From assembly GCA_016281555.1 (NCBI GenBank), contig JAEEIV010000067.1:32664-96663 (forward strand): a stretch of DNA of 64,000 nucleotides, read 5' to 3'. This DNA is from Lachnospiraceae bacterium. GTDB lineage: Bacteria > Bacillota > Clostridia > Lachnospirales > Lachnospiraceae. The notes beneath the pieces are model-generated. The model worked only from the letters and a program-made list of their open reading frames with translations. It was not told the DNA's origin and searched no databases. Both the position numbers and the translations under genes were made by a program. Each line of letters starts with the position of its first letter. The stretch's first letter is position 1. Shown piece by piece: positions 8,401-16,250 of the stretch.

Positions 8401-9057
8401 ATGGGTGAAAATTCGGCTTTGCTCGAACATATGACGCTTTTCCGGAACGGAACCGGCGTCTATGAAGAGAAAAAATCAAAATTCATCGGCGAGGCGTACA
8501 GGATCGGTTCGGAAGAGGAGGCGCTTTCGATTCTCGAAGAAACGAGAAAGCGATATTACGACGCCAGGCACCATTGCTATGCCTACGTCCTCGGACTGAA
8601 GGAAGATACGGTCAAGTGTTCGGACGACGGCGAGCCGCAGAAAACGGCGGGCGTGCCGATCCTGAACGTGATCCGGGGCGCAGGTCTCACGGACGTGCTC
8701 GTGGTGGTGACCCGGTATTTCGGCGGAACGCTGCTCGGGACCGGCGGACTGCAGCGGGCCTATACGAAGGCGGCGTCTGTGGCGGTCGCGGACGGCGGCG
8801 TTCTGAAGAGAAGTCCGGCGGCATTGTTCCGGATCAGCGCTTCCTACACGGATTTCGGAAAGATCCGCTATTATCTCAGCGAAAGCGGACTCGGCGTTTC
8901 CGATGAAACGTTCACCGACGAAGTGAGATGCAGCGTTTCCGTGCCGCTGGCCATGGAAAGCGGATTCGTGAAGAAACTGCAGGACCTGACCGCAGGAAAA
9001 GCAGGACAGGAGCGGCTGGGCGAGATTTATCTGGAAGAACAGGTCACGGGCGGCTGA
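8401..9057 (+). CDS. yigZ: YigZ/IMPACT-family protein
   Basis: A 218-residue member of the YigZ/IMPACT family. The N-terminal KKSKFIGEAY stretch, the HHCYAYVLG and DDGEPQKTAGVPIL motifs and the RYFGGTLLGTGGL motif are diagnostic of the UPF0029 domain. A shorter C-terminal domain follows (residues about 140-205). The molecular role of bacterial YigZ is poorly defined; eukaryotic IMPACT regulates Gcn2. Two starts are possible. ATG 8401 lies about three bases after the predicted transcription start (leaderless). ATG 8431 matches the usual family N-terminus better but has no evident ribosome site. Probably the first gene of a yigZ-typA-two-component-ung-uppP operon. Confidence 0.92.
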   Translation: MGENSALLEHMTLFRNGTGVYEEKKSKFIGEAYRIGSEEEALSILEETRKRYYDARHHCYAYVLGLKEDTVKCSDDGEPQKTAGVPILNVIRGAGLTDVLVVVTRYFGGTLLGTGGLQRAYTKAASVAVADGGVLKRSPAALFRISASYTDFGKIRYYLSESGLGVSDETFTDEVRCSVSVPLAMESGFVKKLQDLTAGKAGQERLGEIYLEEQVTGG

Positions 9058-9124
9058 CGCCGCATGGCGGCGGCATAAGCGGGAGTTCCCGCAAAGAGAC
9101 GACAGGAAAGAAGAACGGCAGAAA

Positions 9125-10948
9125 ATGAAGAGAGAAGACGTCAGGAACGTGGCGATCATTGCCCACGTCGATCACGGAAAAACCACGCTGGTGGATGAAC
9201 TTCTGAAACAGAGCGGCGTGTTCCGCGAGAATCAGGAAGTGGTGGAACGGGTCATGGACTCGAACGATCTCGAAAGAGAGCGCGGCATCACGATCCTTTC
9301 GAAGAACACGGCGGTGGAATATAAAGGCACGAAAATCAACATCATCGACACCCCGGGCCACGCGGACTTCGGCGGCGAGGTCGAGCGCGTTCTCAAAATG
9401 GTGAACGGCGTCGTTCTGGTCGTCGACGCGTTCGAGGGACCGATGCCGCAGACGAAATTCGTGCTGAAGAAAGCATTGGAACTGGACCTTTCGGTCGTCG
9501 TCTGCATTAACAAGATTGACCGCCCGGAAGCGCGCCCCGAGGAAGTCGTGGACGAAGTGCTCGAACTGCTCCTCGATCTGGAGGCCAATGAAAAACAGCT
9601 GAACGCCCCGTTCGTGTTTGCTTCCGCGAAGGGCGGCTTCGCGGTCCGCGACCTTTCCGACGAGCGGAAGAACATGGTCCCGCTTTTTGAGACGATCCTC
9701 GAATCGATCCCCGCGCCGGAAGGCGAAGAAGAGGAACCGGTCAGGGTGCTCGTCTCCACGATCGATTACAATGAATACGTCGGCCGGATCGGGATCGGAA
9801 AGATCGACGACGGCGTATTGAAAGTCAATCAGGAATGCCTGCTTCTGAACGCGCACGATCTTTCAAAACGGGAGCGGATCAAAATCTCCAAACTGTATCT
9901 GTTCGACGGTCTGAAGCGCGTCGAGGTCCGGGAGGCAAAGTTCGGCGACATCGTGGCGATCTCCGGCATTTCGGACGTTGAGATCGGGGACACGATCGCG
10001 GACATCCAGAATCCGGAAGCCATTCCGTTCCAGAAGATCTCCGAGCCGACCATTGCGATGAATTTCATGGTCAATGATTCCCCGCTCGCGGGGCAGGAAG
10101 GCAAGTACGTGACGAGCCGGCACCTGCGCGACAGGCTGTTCAGGGAACTGAATACCGACGTGTCGCTCCGGGTCGAGGAAACGGATTCCACGGATTCCTT
10201 CAAGGTCTCCGGCCGCGGCGAACTGCACCTTTCGGTGCTGATCGAAACGATGAGGAGAGAAGGCTACGAGTTCGCGGTCTCGAAACCGGAAGTCATCACG
10301 AAGAAAAACGAGCGCGGGCAGGTGCTCGAACCGATCGAGCAGGTCTACATCGACGTGCCGGAGGAATTCGCGGGCGCCGTGATCCAGAAACTGGCGCAGC
10401 GGAAGGGCGAACTGCTCGGCATGGGCAATGCGAACGGCGGTTATACGCGTCTCGAGTTTTCGATCCCGTCCCGCGGGCTCATCGGCTACCGGAGCGAGTT
10501 CATGACCGACACGAAGGGAAACGGCATCATGAACACGATGTTCGACGGATACGATCTGTACCGAGGCGACATCGCCTACCGGAAGATGGGTTCCATCATT
10601 TCTTTCGAGACCGGCGAATCGATCACGTACGGACTCTTTAACGCCCAGGAGCGCGGCATCCTGTTCATCGGCGCGGGCGAGAAGGTCTACGCGGGCGAAG
10701 TCATCGGACAGACCGGTCACGCCGAGGACGTGGAAGTGAACGTCTGCAAGATGAAGAAATTAACGAATACGCGGGCTTCCGGCTCGGACGAGGCGCTCCG
10801 TCTCGTCGCGCCGAAGATCATGAGCCTCGAGCAATGCATGGATTTCATTGATCGGGACGAGCTCCTGGAAGTGACGCCGTCGCATTTGCGGATCCGGAAG
10901 AAGATACTCGATCCGCTCCTTCGGAAGCGTGCGGCGATCCGGAAATGA
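9125..10948 (+). CDS. typA: Ribosome-associated GTPase TypA/BipA
   Basis: A 607-residue translational GTPase. It starts with the TypA-typical NVAIIAHVDHGKTTLVDELL region, followed by [24 protein letters not shown] and NKIDRPEARP. It has the EF-G-like domains III and V, with the PSRGLIGYRSEFMTDTKG motif characteristic of TypA and the ending TPSHLRIRKKIL. TypA acts in 50S assembly and in growth at low temperature or under stress. The ATG at 9125 follows a purine-rich leader. The stop overlaps the longest open frame of the response regulator, whose true start lies 15 bases downstream. Confidence 0.97.
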   Translation: MKREDVRNVAIIAHVDHGKTTLVDELLKQSGVFRENQEVVERVMDSNDLERERGITILSKNTAVEYKGTKINIIDTPGHADFGGEVERVLKMVNGVVLVVDAFEGPMPQTKFVLKKALELDLSVVVCINKIDRPEARPEEVVDEVLELLLDLEANEKQLNAPFVFASAKGGFAVRDLSDERKNMVPLFETILESIPAPEGEEEEPVRVLVSTIDYNEYVGRIGIGKIDDGVLKVNQECLLLNAHDLSKRERIKISKLYLFDGLKRVEVREAKFGDIVAISGISDVEIGDTIADIQNPEAIPFQKISEPTIAMNFMVNDSPLAGQEGKYVTSRHLRDRLFRELNTDVSLRVEETDSTDSFKVSGRGELHLSVLIETMRREGYEFAVSKPEVITKKNERGQVLEPIEQVYIDVPEEFAGAVIQKLAQRKGELLGMGNANGGYTRLEFSIPSRGLIGYRSEFMTDTKGNGIMNTMFDGYDLYRGDIAYRKMGSIISFETGESITYGLFNAQERGILFIGAGEKVYAGEVIGQTGHAEDVEVNVCKMKKLTNTRASGSDEALRLVAPKIMSLEQCMDFIDRDELLEVTPSHLRIRKKILDPLLRKRAAIRK

Positions 10949-10962
10949 CAGGGAGGATGAAG

Positions 10963-11637
10963 ATGAACGAAATCAAGATACTGGTCGTGGACGACGAGGA
11001 AAGAATGCGGCGCCTCCTGCGCGACACCCTTTCGAGAAAAGGCTACGTCATCCGGGAAGCCGGCGACGGGGAAGAGGCGCTGAAAGTGTTCACGGAAGAA
11101 AAGGACATTGCCCTCGTGATCCTGGACGTGATGATGCCGAAACTCGACGGCTGGGGCGTGCTGAACGAGATCCGGAAGAATTCCGAGGTCCCGGTCATCA
11201 TGCTGACGGCCCGGGGCGAGGAGCAGGACGAACTGCAGGGATTCAAACTCGGCGCGGACGATTACGTGCCGAAGCCGTTCTCCCTCCGGGTGCTGACCGC
11301 CAGAGTCGAAGCATTGCTGAAACGCTACAGCGTCGTGAGTTCCGACGTGATCGAAGCGGGCGGGATCGTCGTTGACAAGACCGCACACACCGTGAAGATC
11401 GACGGCGAGGACGTGGAGCTTTCCTTCAAGGAATTCGAACTCCTGACGTATTTCATTGAGAATCAGGGGATCGCGCTTTCGCGGGAAAAGATCCTGAACA
11501 ACGTCTGGAATTACGACTATTACGGAGACGCGAGGACCATTGACACGCACGTGAAAAAACTGCGGAGCAAGATGAAGGGCCGTCAGGACTACATCCACAC
11601 GGTGTGGGGCATCGGCTACAAGTTTGAAGTGAACTGA
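10963..11637 (+). CDS. OmpR/PhoB-family response regulator
   Basis: A 224-residue two-component regulator. The receiver domain (residues 1-120) has the acidic pocket DDEE, phosphoacceptor Asp55 (ILDVMMPKLDG), the conserved Thr in MLTARGEE and the Lys in PKPFS. The C-terminal winged helix (about 130-224) carries the FELLTYFIEN and TIDTHVKKLRSKM segments. Three in-frame ATGs exist. GGGAGG at 10951-10956 sits 6 bases before ATG 10963, which is therefore preferred over 10945 and 10957. The cognate kinase follows after 28 bases. Targets are unknown; the neighbour uppP suggests, but does not prove, an envelope role. Confidence 0.94.
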   Translation: MNEIKILVVDDEERMRRLLRDTLSRKGYVIREAGDGEEALKVFTEEKDIALVILDVMMPKLDGWGVLNEIRKNSEVPVIMLTARGEEQDELQGFKLGADDYVPKPFSLRVLTARVEALLKRYSVVSSDVIEAGGIVVDKTAHTVKIDGEDVELSFKEFELLTYFIENQGIALSREKILNNVWNYDYYGDARTIDTHVKKLRSKMKGRQDYIHTVWGIGYKFEVN

Positions 11638-11665
11638 CGGAAACGGACAAGTGCGGAGGACCGGC

Positions 11666-13192
11666 TTGAAGAAACCCCTGTCGCTAAAAACGAAGATGAT
11701 CCTTTTATTCCTCGGCGTGACGGGGATCATCGTGCTGTTCTTTTTCGTTTCCAACGGCCTGTTCTGGAACGTCTTTTACATCAACGAAAACCGATCCAAA
11801 GTGAAGGAAGCCTACGAAGTCCTTTCGGAGAAGGTGAAAACGGGCGAATCCACGTCGAAGGAACTGTCCGAGAGTCTGGACCGTTTGAATTCCGGCGCCG
11901 AGATCTTCTTCGGGCTGCAGGGCAGCGGCGACTGGGAGTTCACGATCCTGTCCCGGGAAATGCTTTCTCCGAACCAGCTGGATTTCATGATGGACCGGCT
12001 GAAGCGGAATTTCCTCATGGGGTCCGCAGAGGGCGTCAGCATCATTGAGGAGAAAGCGAATTACACTCTGCAGCGGGCGGATCTGGATCGCGGCAGCTTT
12101 TTCGAATGCTACGGATACATGGAAACTGCCGACGGATCTCAGAAGAAATTCATCATTTCAATGCCGCTGTCCCGCGCGATCCAGACCGGACGGAATTCCG
12201 GCATTTTCTTCATCTATCTCAGCGTGTTCATCCTGATCCTCGGGCTCCTGCTCGTTATCTTCATTTCGGGGCGCGTGACGAAACCGATCGAGCAATTGAC
12301 CGATCTTTCAAACCGGATGAAGAATCTGGATTTTTCCGCCAGATACACCGGCAGCAAGACCGACGAGGTCGGCATCCTCGGGAACAACATGAACGAGATG
12401 GCGTCCCAGCTCGAACGCACCATCCTGAAACTGCAGATGGCCAATGAGCAGCTTTCCGAGGATTTAAAGGAGCAGGAGCGGATCGACGAGATGCGGAAGG
12501 ATTTCATTTCGAACGTCTCGCACGAACTGAAGACGCCGATCGCACTGATCCAGGGATATGCGGAAGGACTGAAGGATTCGAAGGATGATCCGGAGGCGTT
12601 TGAGGATTATTGCAGCGTCATCATGGACGAGTCGGAGAAAATGAACCGGATGGTAAAGAAACTGACGACGTTAAACCAGCTCGAGTTCGGGGCCGCCGAC
12701 TTCCAACCGGTCACGTTCGACGTCATGGAACTGATCTCTTCCGTCGTTTCCCAGTACGCTAAGCAGATCAAAGAAGCGGGAGCGGAGGTCAGGATCGAAG
12801 GGCCGGGAGAGCTTTCCGTCATCGGAGACGAGTTCGAGATCGAGGAAGTCGTGAACAATTACCTTTCGAACGCGCTGAATCACCTGGAGGAGCCGTTTCA
12901 GATCACGATCTCCGTCGCGGACCTCGGTCCGACGGCCAGGATCAGCGTGTCGAACACGGGAAAACCGATCCCGGAGGAAGACCTCGACAAGGTGTGGATC
13001 AAGTTTTACAAGGTGGACCGTGCGCGGACCCGTTCCTACGGCGGATCGGGCATCGGGCTTTCCATCGTGAAGGCCATCATGGATACGCACGGCAAGGAAT
13101 ACGGCGTGTACAATACGGAAACGGGCGTGACGTTCTGGTTTGAACTGGACCGGAGTTTCAGAGAGGAAGAAACTGAGGATGGGTGCGATTGA
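11666..13192 (+). CDS. Two-component sensor histidine kinase
   Basis: A 508-residue membrane kinase. Membrane helices lie at about residues 8-28 and 175-198 and flank a roughly 145-residue extracytoplasmic sensor region. HAMP follows, then a HisKA domain with phosphoacceptor His286 (SHELKTP), then a HATPase domain with the N box NYLSNALNH and the G boxes GKPIPEEDL and GSGIGLSIVKA. The open frame reaches a GTG at 11651, but GGAGG at 11655-11659 is correctly spaced only for the TTG at 11666, giving the N-terminus MKKPLSL. It pairs with the regulator just upstream and overlaps ung by 14 bases. Confidence 0.94.
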   Translation: MKKPLSLKTKMILLFLGVTGIIVLFFFVSNGLFWNVFYINENRSKVKEAYEVLSEKVKTGESTSKELSESLDRLNSGAEIFFGLQGSGDWEFTILSREMLSPNQLDFMMDRLKRNFLMGSAEGVSIIEEKANYTLQRADLDRGSFFECYGYMETADGSQKKFIISMPLSRAIQTGRNSGIFFIYLSVFILILGLLLVIFISGRVTKPIEQLTDLSNRMKNLDFSARYTGSKTDEVGILGNNMNEMASQLERTILKLQMANEQLSEDLKEQERIDEMRKDFISNVSHELKTPIALIQGYAEGLKDSKDDPEAFEDYCSVIMDESEKMNRMVKKLTTLNQLEFGAADFQPVTFDVMELISSVVSQYAKQIKEAGAEVRIEGPGELSVIGDEFEIEEVVNNYLSNALNHLEEPFQITISVADLGPTARISVSNTGKPIPEEDLDKVWIKFYKVDRARTRSYGGSGIGLSIVKAIMDTHGKEYGVYNTETGVTFWFELDRSFREEETEDGCD

Positions 13193-13847
13193 AGGAAAAT
13201 GGGCGGAAGCCCTGGCCCCGGAGTTTAAGAAACCCTATTACCGGGAACTCTACGGAAAAGTGGTGAACGCCTATCGGACGAGCGTGGTGTATCCCCCGAA
13301 GGAAGAGATCTTCACGGCGTTTCATCTGACGCCGATCGAGAAGGTCAAGGTCGTGATCCTCGGACAGGATCCTTATCACGAACCCGGGGAAGCGCACGGG
13401 CTTTCGTTTTCGGTCAGGAACGGCGTGAAGATCCCGCCGTCGCTCGTGAACATCTTCACGGAACTGCACGACGATCTCGGCATTCCGGTCCCGAAGACCG
13501 GAGATCTGACGCCGTGGGCCGAACAGGGCGTCCTGCTCCTGAATTCCCTGCTGACCGTGCAGGCCCACCGGGCGTTTTCGCACCGGAACTTCGGCTGGGA
13601 AGAATTCACGGATGCGGCGATCCGGGCTCTGGACAGGGAGGACCGTCCGATCGTCTTCATTCTCTGGGGAAACAGCGCCGCGGAAAAGAAGCGGTTCATC
13701 ACGCATCCGAAACGGCTCGTGATCTCCACGCCGCATCCATCGCCGCTCTCGGCATACCGCGGCTTTTTCGGTTCCCGTCCGTTCAGCAGGACGAATGCAT
13801 TTCTTGAAGCAAATCACGAGACGCCGATCGACTGGCGCCTCGAATGA
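13179..13847 (+). CDS. ung: Uracil-DNA glycosylase, family 1
   Basis: A 222-residue base-excision enzyme removing uracil from DNA. The catalytic water-activating motif GQDPYHEPGEAHGLSFSV and the DNA-intercalating HPSPLSAYRG motif are intact, and length is typical. The longest open frame begins at 13140 inside the histidine kinase, but the family N-terminus and the purine-rich AGAGAGGAAG stretch upstream favour ATG 13179. The 14-base overlap with the kinase gene suggests translational coupling. Confidence 0.96.
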   Translation: MGAIEGKWAEALAPEFKKPYYRELYGKVVNAYRTSVVYPPKEEIFTAFHLTPIEKVKVVILGQDPYHEPGEAHGLSFSVRNGVKIPPSLVNIFTELHDDLGIPVPKTGDLTPWAEQGVLLLNSLLTVQAHRAFSHRNFGWEEFTDAAIRALDREDRPIVFILWGNSAAEKKRFITHPKRLVISTPHPSPLSAYRGFFGSRPFSRTNAFLEANHETPIDWRLE

Positions 13848-13860
13848 GTAGGAGAAAGTC

Positions 13861-14706
13861 ATGACATTTTTTGATTGGATCCGGGTGGTCATACTCGGAA
13901 TCATCGAAGGCATTACGGAATGGATCCCGGTCTCCTCGACGGGACATCTGATGATCCTGGACAAGCTCTGGCCGGGCAATGCGTCCGTGTTCACGCCGGA
14001 ATTCACGTCCATGTTCAACGTCGTGATCCAGCTCGGCGCCATCCTGGCGGTGATCATCGTCTTCCGGCACAAGCTGAATCCGATCTCGAGTTACAAGACG
14101 AAGGAGCAGAAGCAGGCGACGTGGACGCTGTGGGGAAAGATCCTCTTTGCGGTATTGCCTGCGGCCGTGATCGGTCTCTTGCTCGACGACTTCCTTGACG
14201 CTCATCTTTACAACGTCTGGGTCGTGGCGGCCATGCTGATCCTGTACGGCATTCTGTTTCTCATCGTCGAAACCAGGCAGAAGCAGAAACCCGCGACGGT
14301 GCTCCGTCATCAGGACATCACGTGGAAGACCGCGATCCTCATAGGCTGCTTCCAGGTGCTCGCGCTCATCCCGGGAACCTCGAGAAGCGGCGTGACGATT
14401 CTGGCCGCTCTGATGTTTGGGCTCAGCCGGTACATTGCCACGGAATTCACCTTCTTCATGGCGATCCCGGTCATGTTCGGCGCGAGCGTGGTCAAGTTCG
14501 GAAAGTACGTGTTCATCGACAAATACACGCCGAGCACGGAACAGTGGATCGTGCTTCTCGTGGCGTCATCCGTCGCGTTCGCGGTTTCCATGTTCGTGAT
14601 CAAGGGCGTATTGAAGTATGTGAAGAATCACGATTTCAAGGGATTCGGCGTTTACCGGATCCTGCTCGGCATTTTACTTATCTTCCTGTTCCTGCTGATG
14701 CTGTAA
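13861..14706 (+). CDS. uppP: Undecaprenyl-diphosphatase UppP (BacA)
   Basis: A 281-residue polytopic membrane enzyme that dephosphorylates undecaprenyl pyrophosphate to recycle the lipid carrier for wall synthesis; family members confer low-level bacitracin tolerance. The two signatures are intact: EGITEWIPVSSTGHL near the N-terminus and PGTSRSGVTI in the second half, both contributing to the active site. About seven or eight hydrophobic segments are visible. It follows ung by 13 bases and is followed by the micro-ORF at 14734. Confidence 0.96.
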   Translation: MTFFDWIRVVILGIIEGITEWIPVSSTGHLMILDKLWPGNASVFTPEFTSMFNVVIQLGAILAVIIVFRHKLNPISSYKTKEQKQATWTLWGKILFAVLPAAVIGLLLDDFLDAHLYNVWVVAAMLILYGILFLIVETRQKQKPATVLRHQDITWKTAILIGCFQVLALIPGTSRSGVTILAALMFGLSRYIATEFTFFMAIPVMFGASVVKFGKYVFIDKYTPSTEQWIVLLVASSVAFAVSMFVIKGVLKYVKNHDFKGFGVYRILLGILLIFLFLLML

Positions 14707-14733
14707 GGCGGAACGGAAGGGAACGGAGGGCCA

Positions 14734-14904
14734 ATGAGCGCTTTATTTGCATGGCTTGAGGCCATGGACGTCCTCGGGTGGGAGCAGTTTCTTCTGATCG
14801 CGCTGCCCGCCTTGTTCGTGACGATCCTCGTCATTCTGTGGATCGTGCTGCTCGTCCGTCACATTCAGATGAGAAAGAAGGAAAAACGTGAAGACGATCT
14901 TTGA
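14734..14904 (+). CDS. 56-residue single-pass membrane micro-protein
   Basis: A short frame with a good GGAGGG ribosome site (14725-14730) four bases before the ATG. The predicted protein has a hydrophobic segment over residues 18-41 (LPALFVTILVILWIVLLV core) and a very basic then acidic tail (RKKEKREDDL). It contains no cysteine. It overlaps the start of the radical SAM gene by 17 bases, so translation of the two is probably coupled. I do not recognise a family. It could be a small accessory membrane subunit or, less likely given the sequence, a peptide substrate of the downstream enzyme. Confidence 0.6.
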   Translation: MSALFAWLEAMDVLGWEQFLLIALPALFVTILVILWIVLLVRHIQMRKKEKREDDL

Positions 14905-16237
14905 TGAGTCGTCCTCCGTCTTGAAGGTGCTGCCGAAACAGACAGTGCAGTCCTTTCACGGAGGCCGGGTCGCCCGCTTTGTCATTCGTGAGGAGATCCC
15001 GGAAGGCGTGCTTTGTTATCACGCGCTTCTGAAGATCTTTCTGCTGCTTACGAAGGAAGAGGACGCGGCACTCACGAATGCGGACCAGACCGCGCCATCG
15101 TTCGAGTTTTTCGTGAGCAGATATTTCCTGGTCTCCGAAAACTTCGACGAACTGAAGACGATCGGGGAAGTGCGGAGCGTTCTTCAGCTTCTCGCGCCGA
15201 AGAAACCGCTGCACCGCTTTACGATCCTGCCGACGACGGACTGCAATGCCCGCTGCTTTTACTGCTTTGAGGCGGGATGCAAGCGGGAAGACATGAGTCC
15301 GGAAACGGCCAAATGCACGGCGGACTTTTTACTCAATGTCTCCGGGGATTCCGAGATCAAGATCCACTGGTTCGGAGGCGAGCCTCTTTACCGGAGCGAA
15401 GTCATTGACCTGATCTCAGAAAGGCTGACGGCGGCCGGGAAGAACTTTACGTCGGACCTCGTCACGAACGGCTACCTGCTTCGCGGGGCAATGATCGAAA
15501 AGGCCGTCAGGGACTGGCACGTTGCGTCGGCACAGATCACACTCGACGGAACGGAAAAAGTGTACAACCGGCGGAAAGCCTATATTTACAAGACGGGAAA
15601 CCCGTTCGAGACCGTGCTGCAGAACGTCACGGACGCCGCGAAAGCGGGGATCCGGATCGATCTTCGGCTGAACGTGGACGCGAAAAACAAGGACGACCTC
15701 GTCGACCTTGCCGGCATTCTGAAAGAACGTCTGAAAGGAGTGCCGGACGTCGGCGTCTACGCAAGGATGCTGTACGGAGATTATGAGGATCCGGCAGCGT
15801 ACGAGGCGTATTACCGGGTGAAGGAAGCATTGGAAGAGGCCGGGATCCAACGGCCGTCCGGCATTCCGAGAAAACTCTATCTGAACCGGTGCATGGCGGA
15901 CACGGAGGAAGCCGTCGTGATATTGCCGGACGGGTCTCTTTGTTCCTGCGAGCATTTCAGCGAGATCGGACCCGCATGGGGGTCGGTCGGCGACCGCTCG
16001 GCACACCGTGCGACCGTTTTGCAATGGAGCGAAACGTATCCGAAAACGGAACAATGCCTGGAATGTGCCAGAATGGCGGACTGCATCCGGTTACGGAAGT
16101 GTCCGGTCGTGCATGAAACGTGTTCGTTACTCGAGCGGGAACAGCGGACGAAAGAGATGCGGGAAGGCATGCGCTCGGAGTACATGAGATTCAAAGCGCA
16201 GGAAGCCGCAGGTCGTGAGACGGCACAAAAAGCATAA
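14888..16237 (+). CDS. Radical SAM/SPASM-domain protein (peptide maturase-like)
   Basis: A 449-residue enzyme. Residues 1-108 form an N-terminal domain without a familiar motif. The radical SAM core has Cys119, Cys123 and Cys126 (CNARCFYC) and the glycine motif WFGGEP (161-166). The C-terminal region has a SPASM-like set of eight cysteines (335, 352, 354, 390, 393, 399, 405, 412), enough for two auxiliary iron-sulfur clusters. Enzymes of this layout typically modify ribosomal peptides or act as anaerobic sulfatase maturases. The GTG start has AAGG about six bases upstream. The only adjacent small ORF is the membrane micro-protein it overlaps; no sulfatase gene is in the window. Confidence 0.88.
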   Translation: MKTIFDESSSVLKVLPKQTVQSFHGGRVARFVIREEIPEGVLCYHALLKIFLLLTKEEDAALTNADQTAPSFEFFVSRYFLVSENFDELKTIGEVRSVLQLLAPKKPLHRFTILPTTDCNARCFYCFEAGCKREDMSPETAKCTADFLLNVSGDSEIKIHWFGGEPLYRSEVIDLISERLTAAGKNFTSDLVTNGYLLRGAMIEKAVRDWHVASAQITLDGTEKVYNRRKAYIYKTGNPFETVLQNVTDAAKAGIRIDLRLNVDAKNKDDLVDLAGILKERLKGVPDVGVYARMLYGDYEDPAAYEAYYRVKEALEEAGIQRPSGIPRKLYLNRCMADTEEAVVILPDGSLCSCEHFSEIGPAWGSVGDRSAHRATVLQWSETYPKTEQCLECARMADCIRLRKCPVVHETCSLLEREQRTKEMREGMRSEYMRFKAQEAAGRETAQKA

Positions 16238-16250
16238 GAGAGGGCACAAG

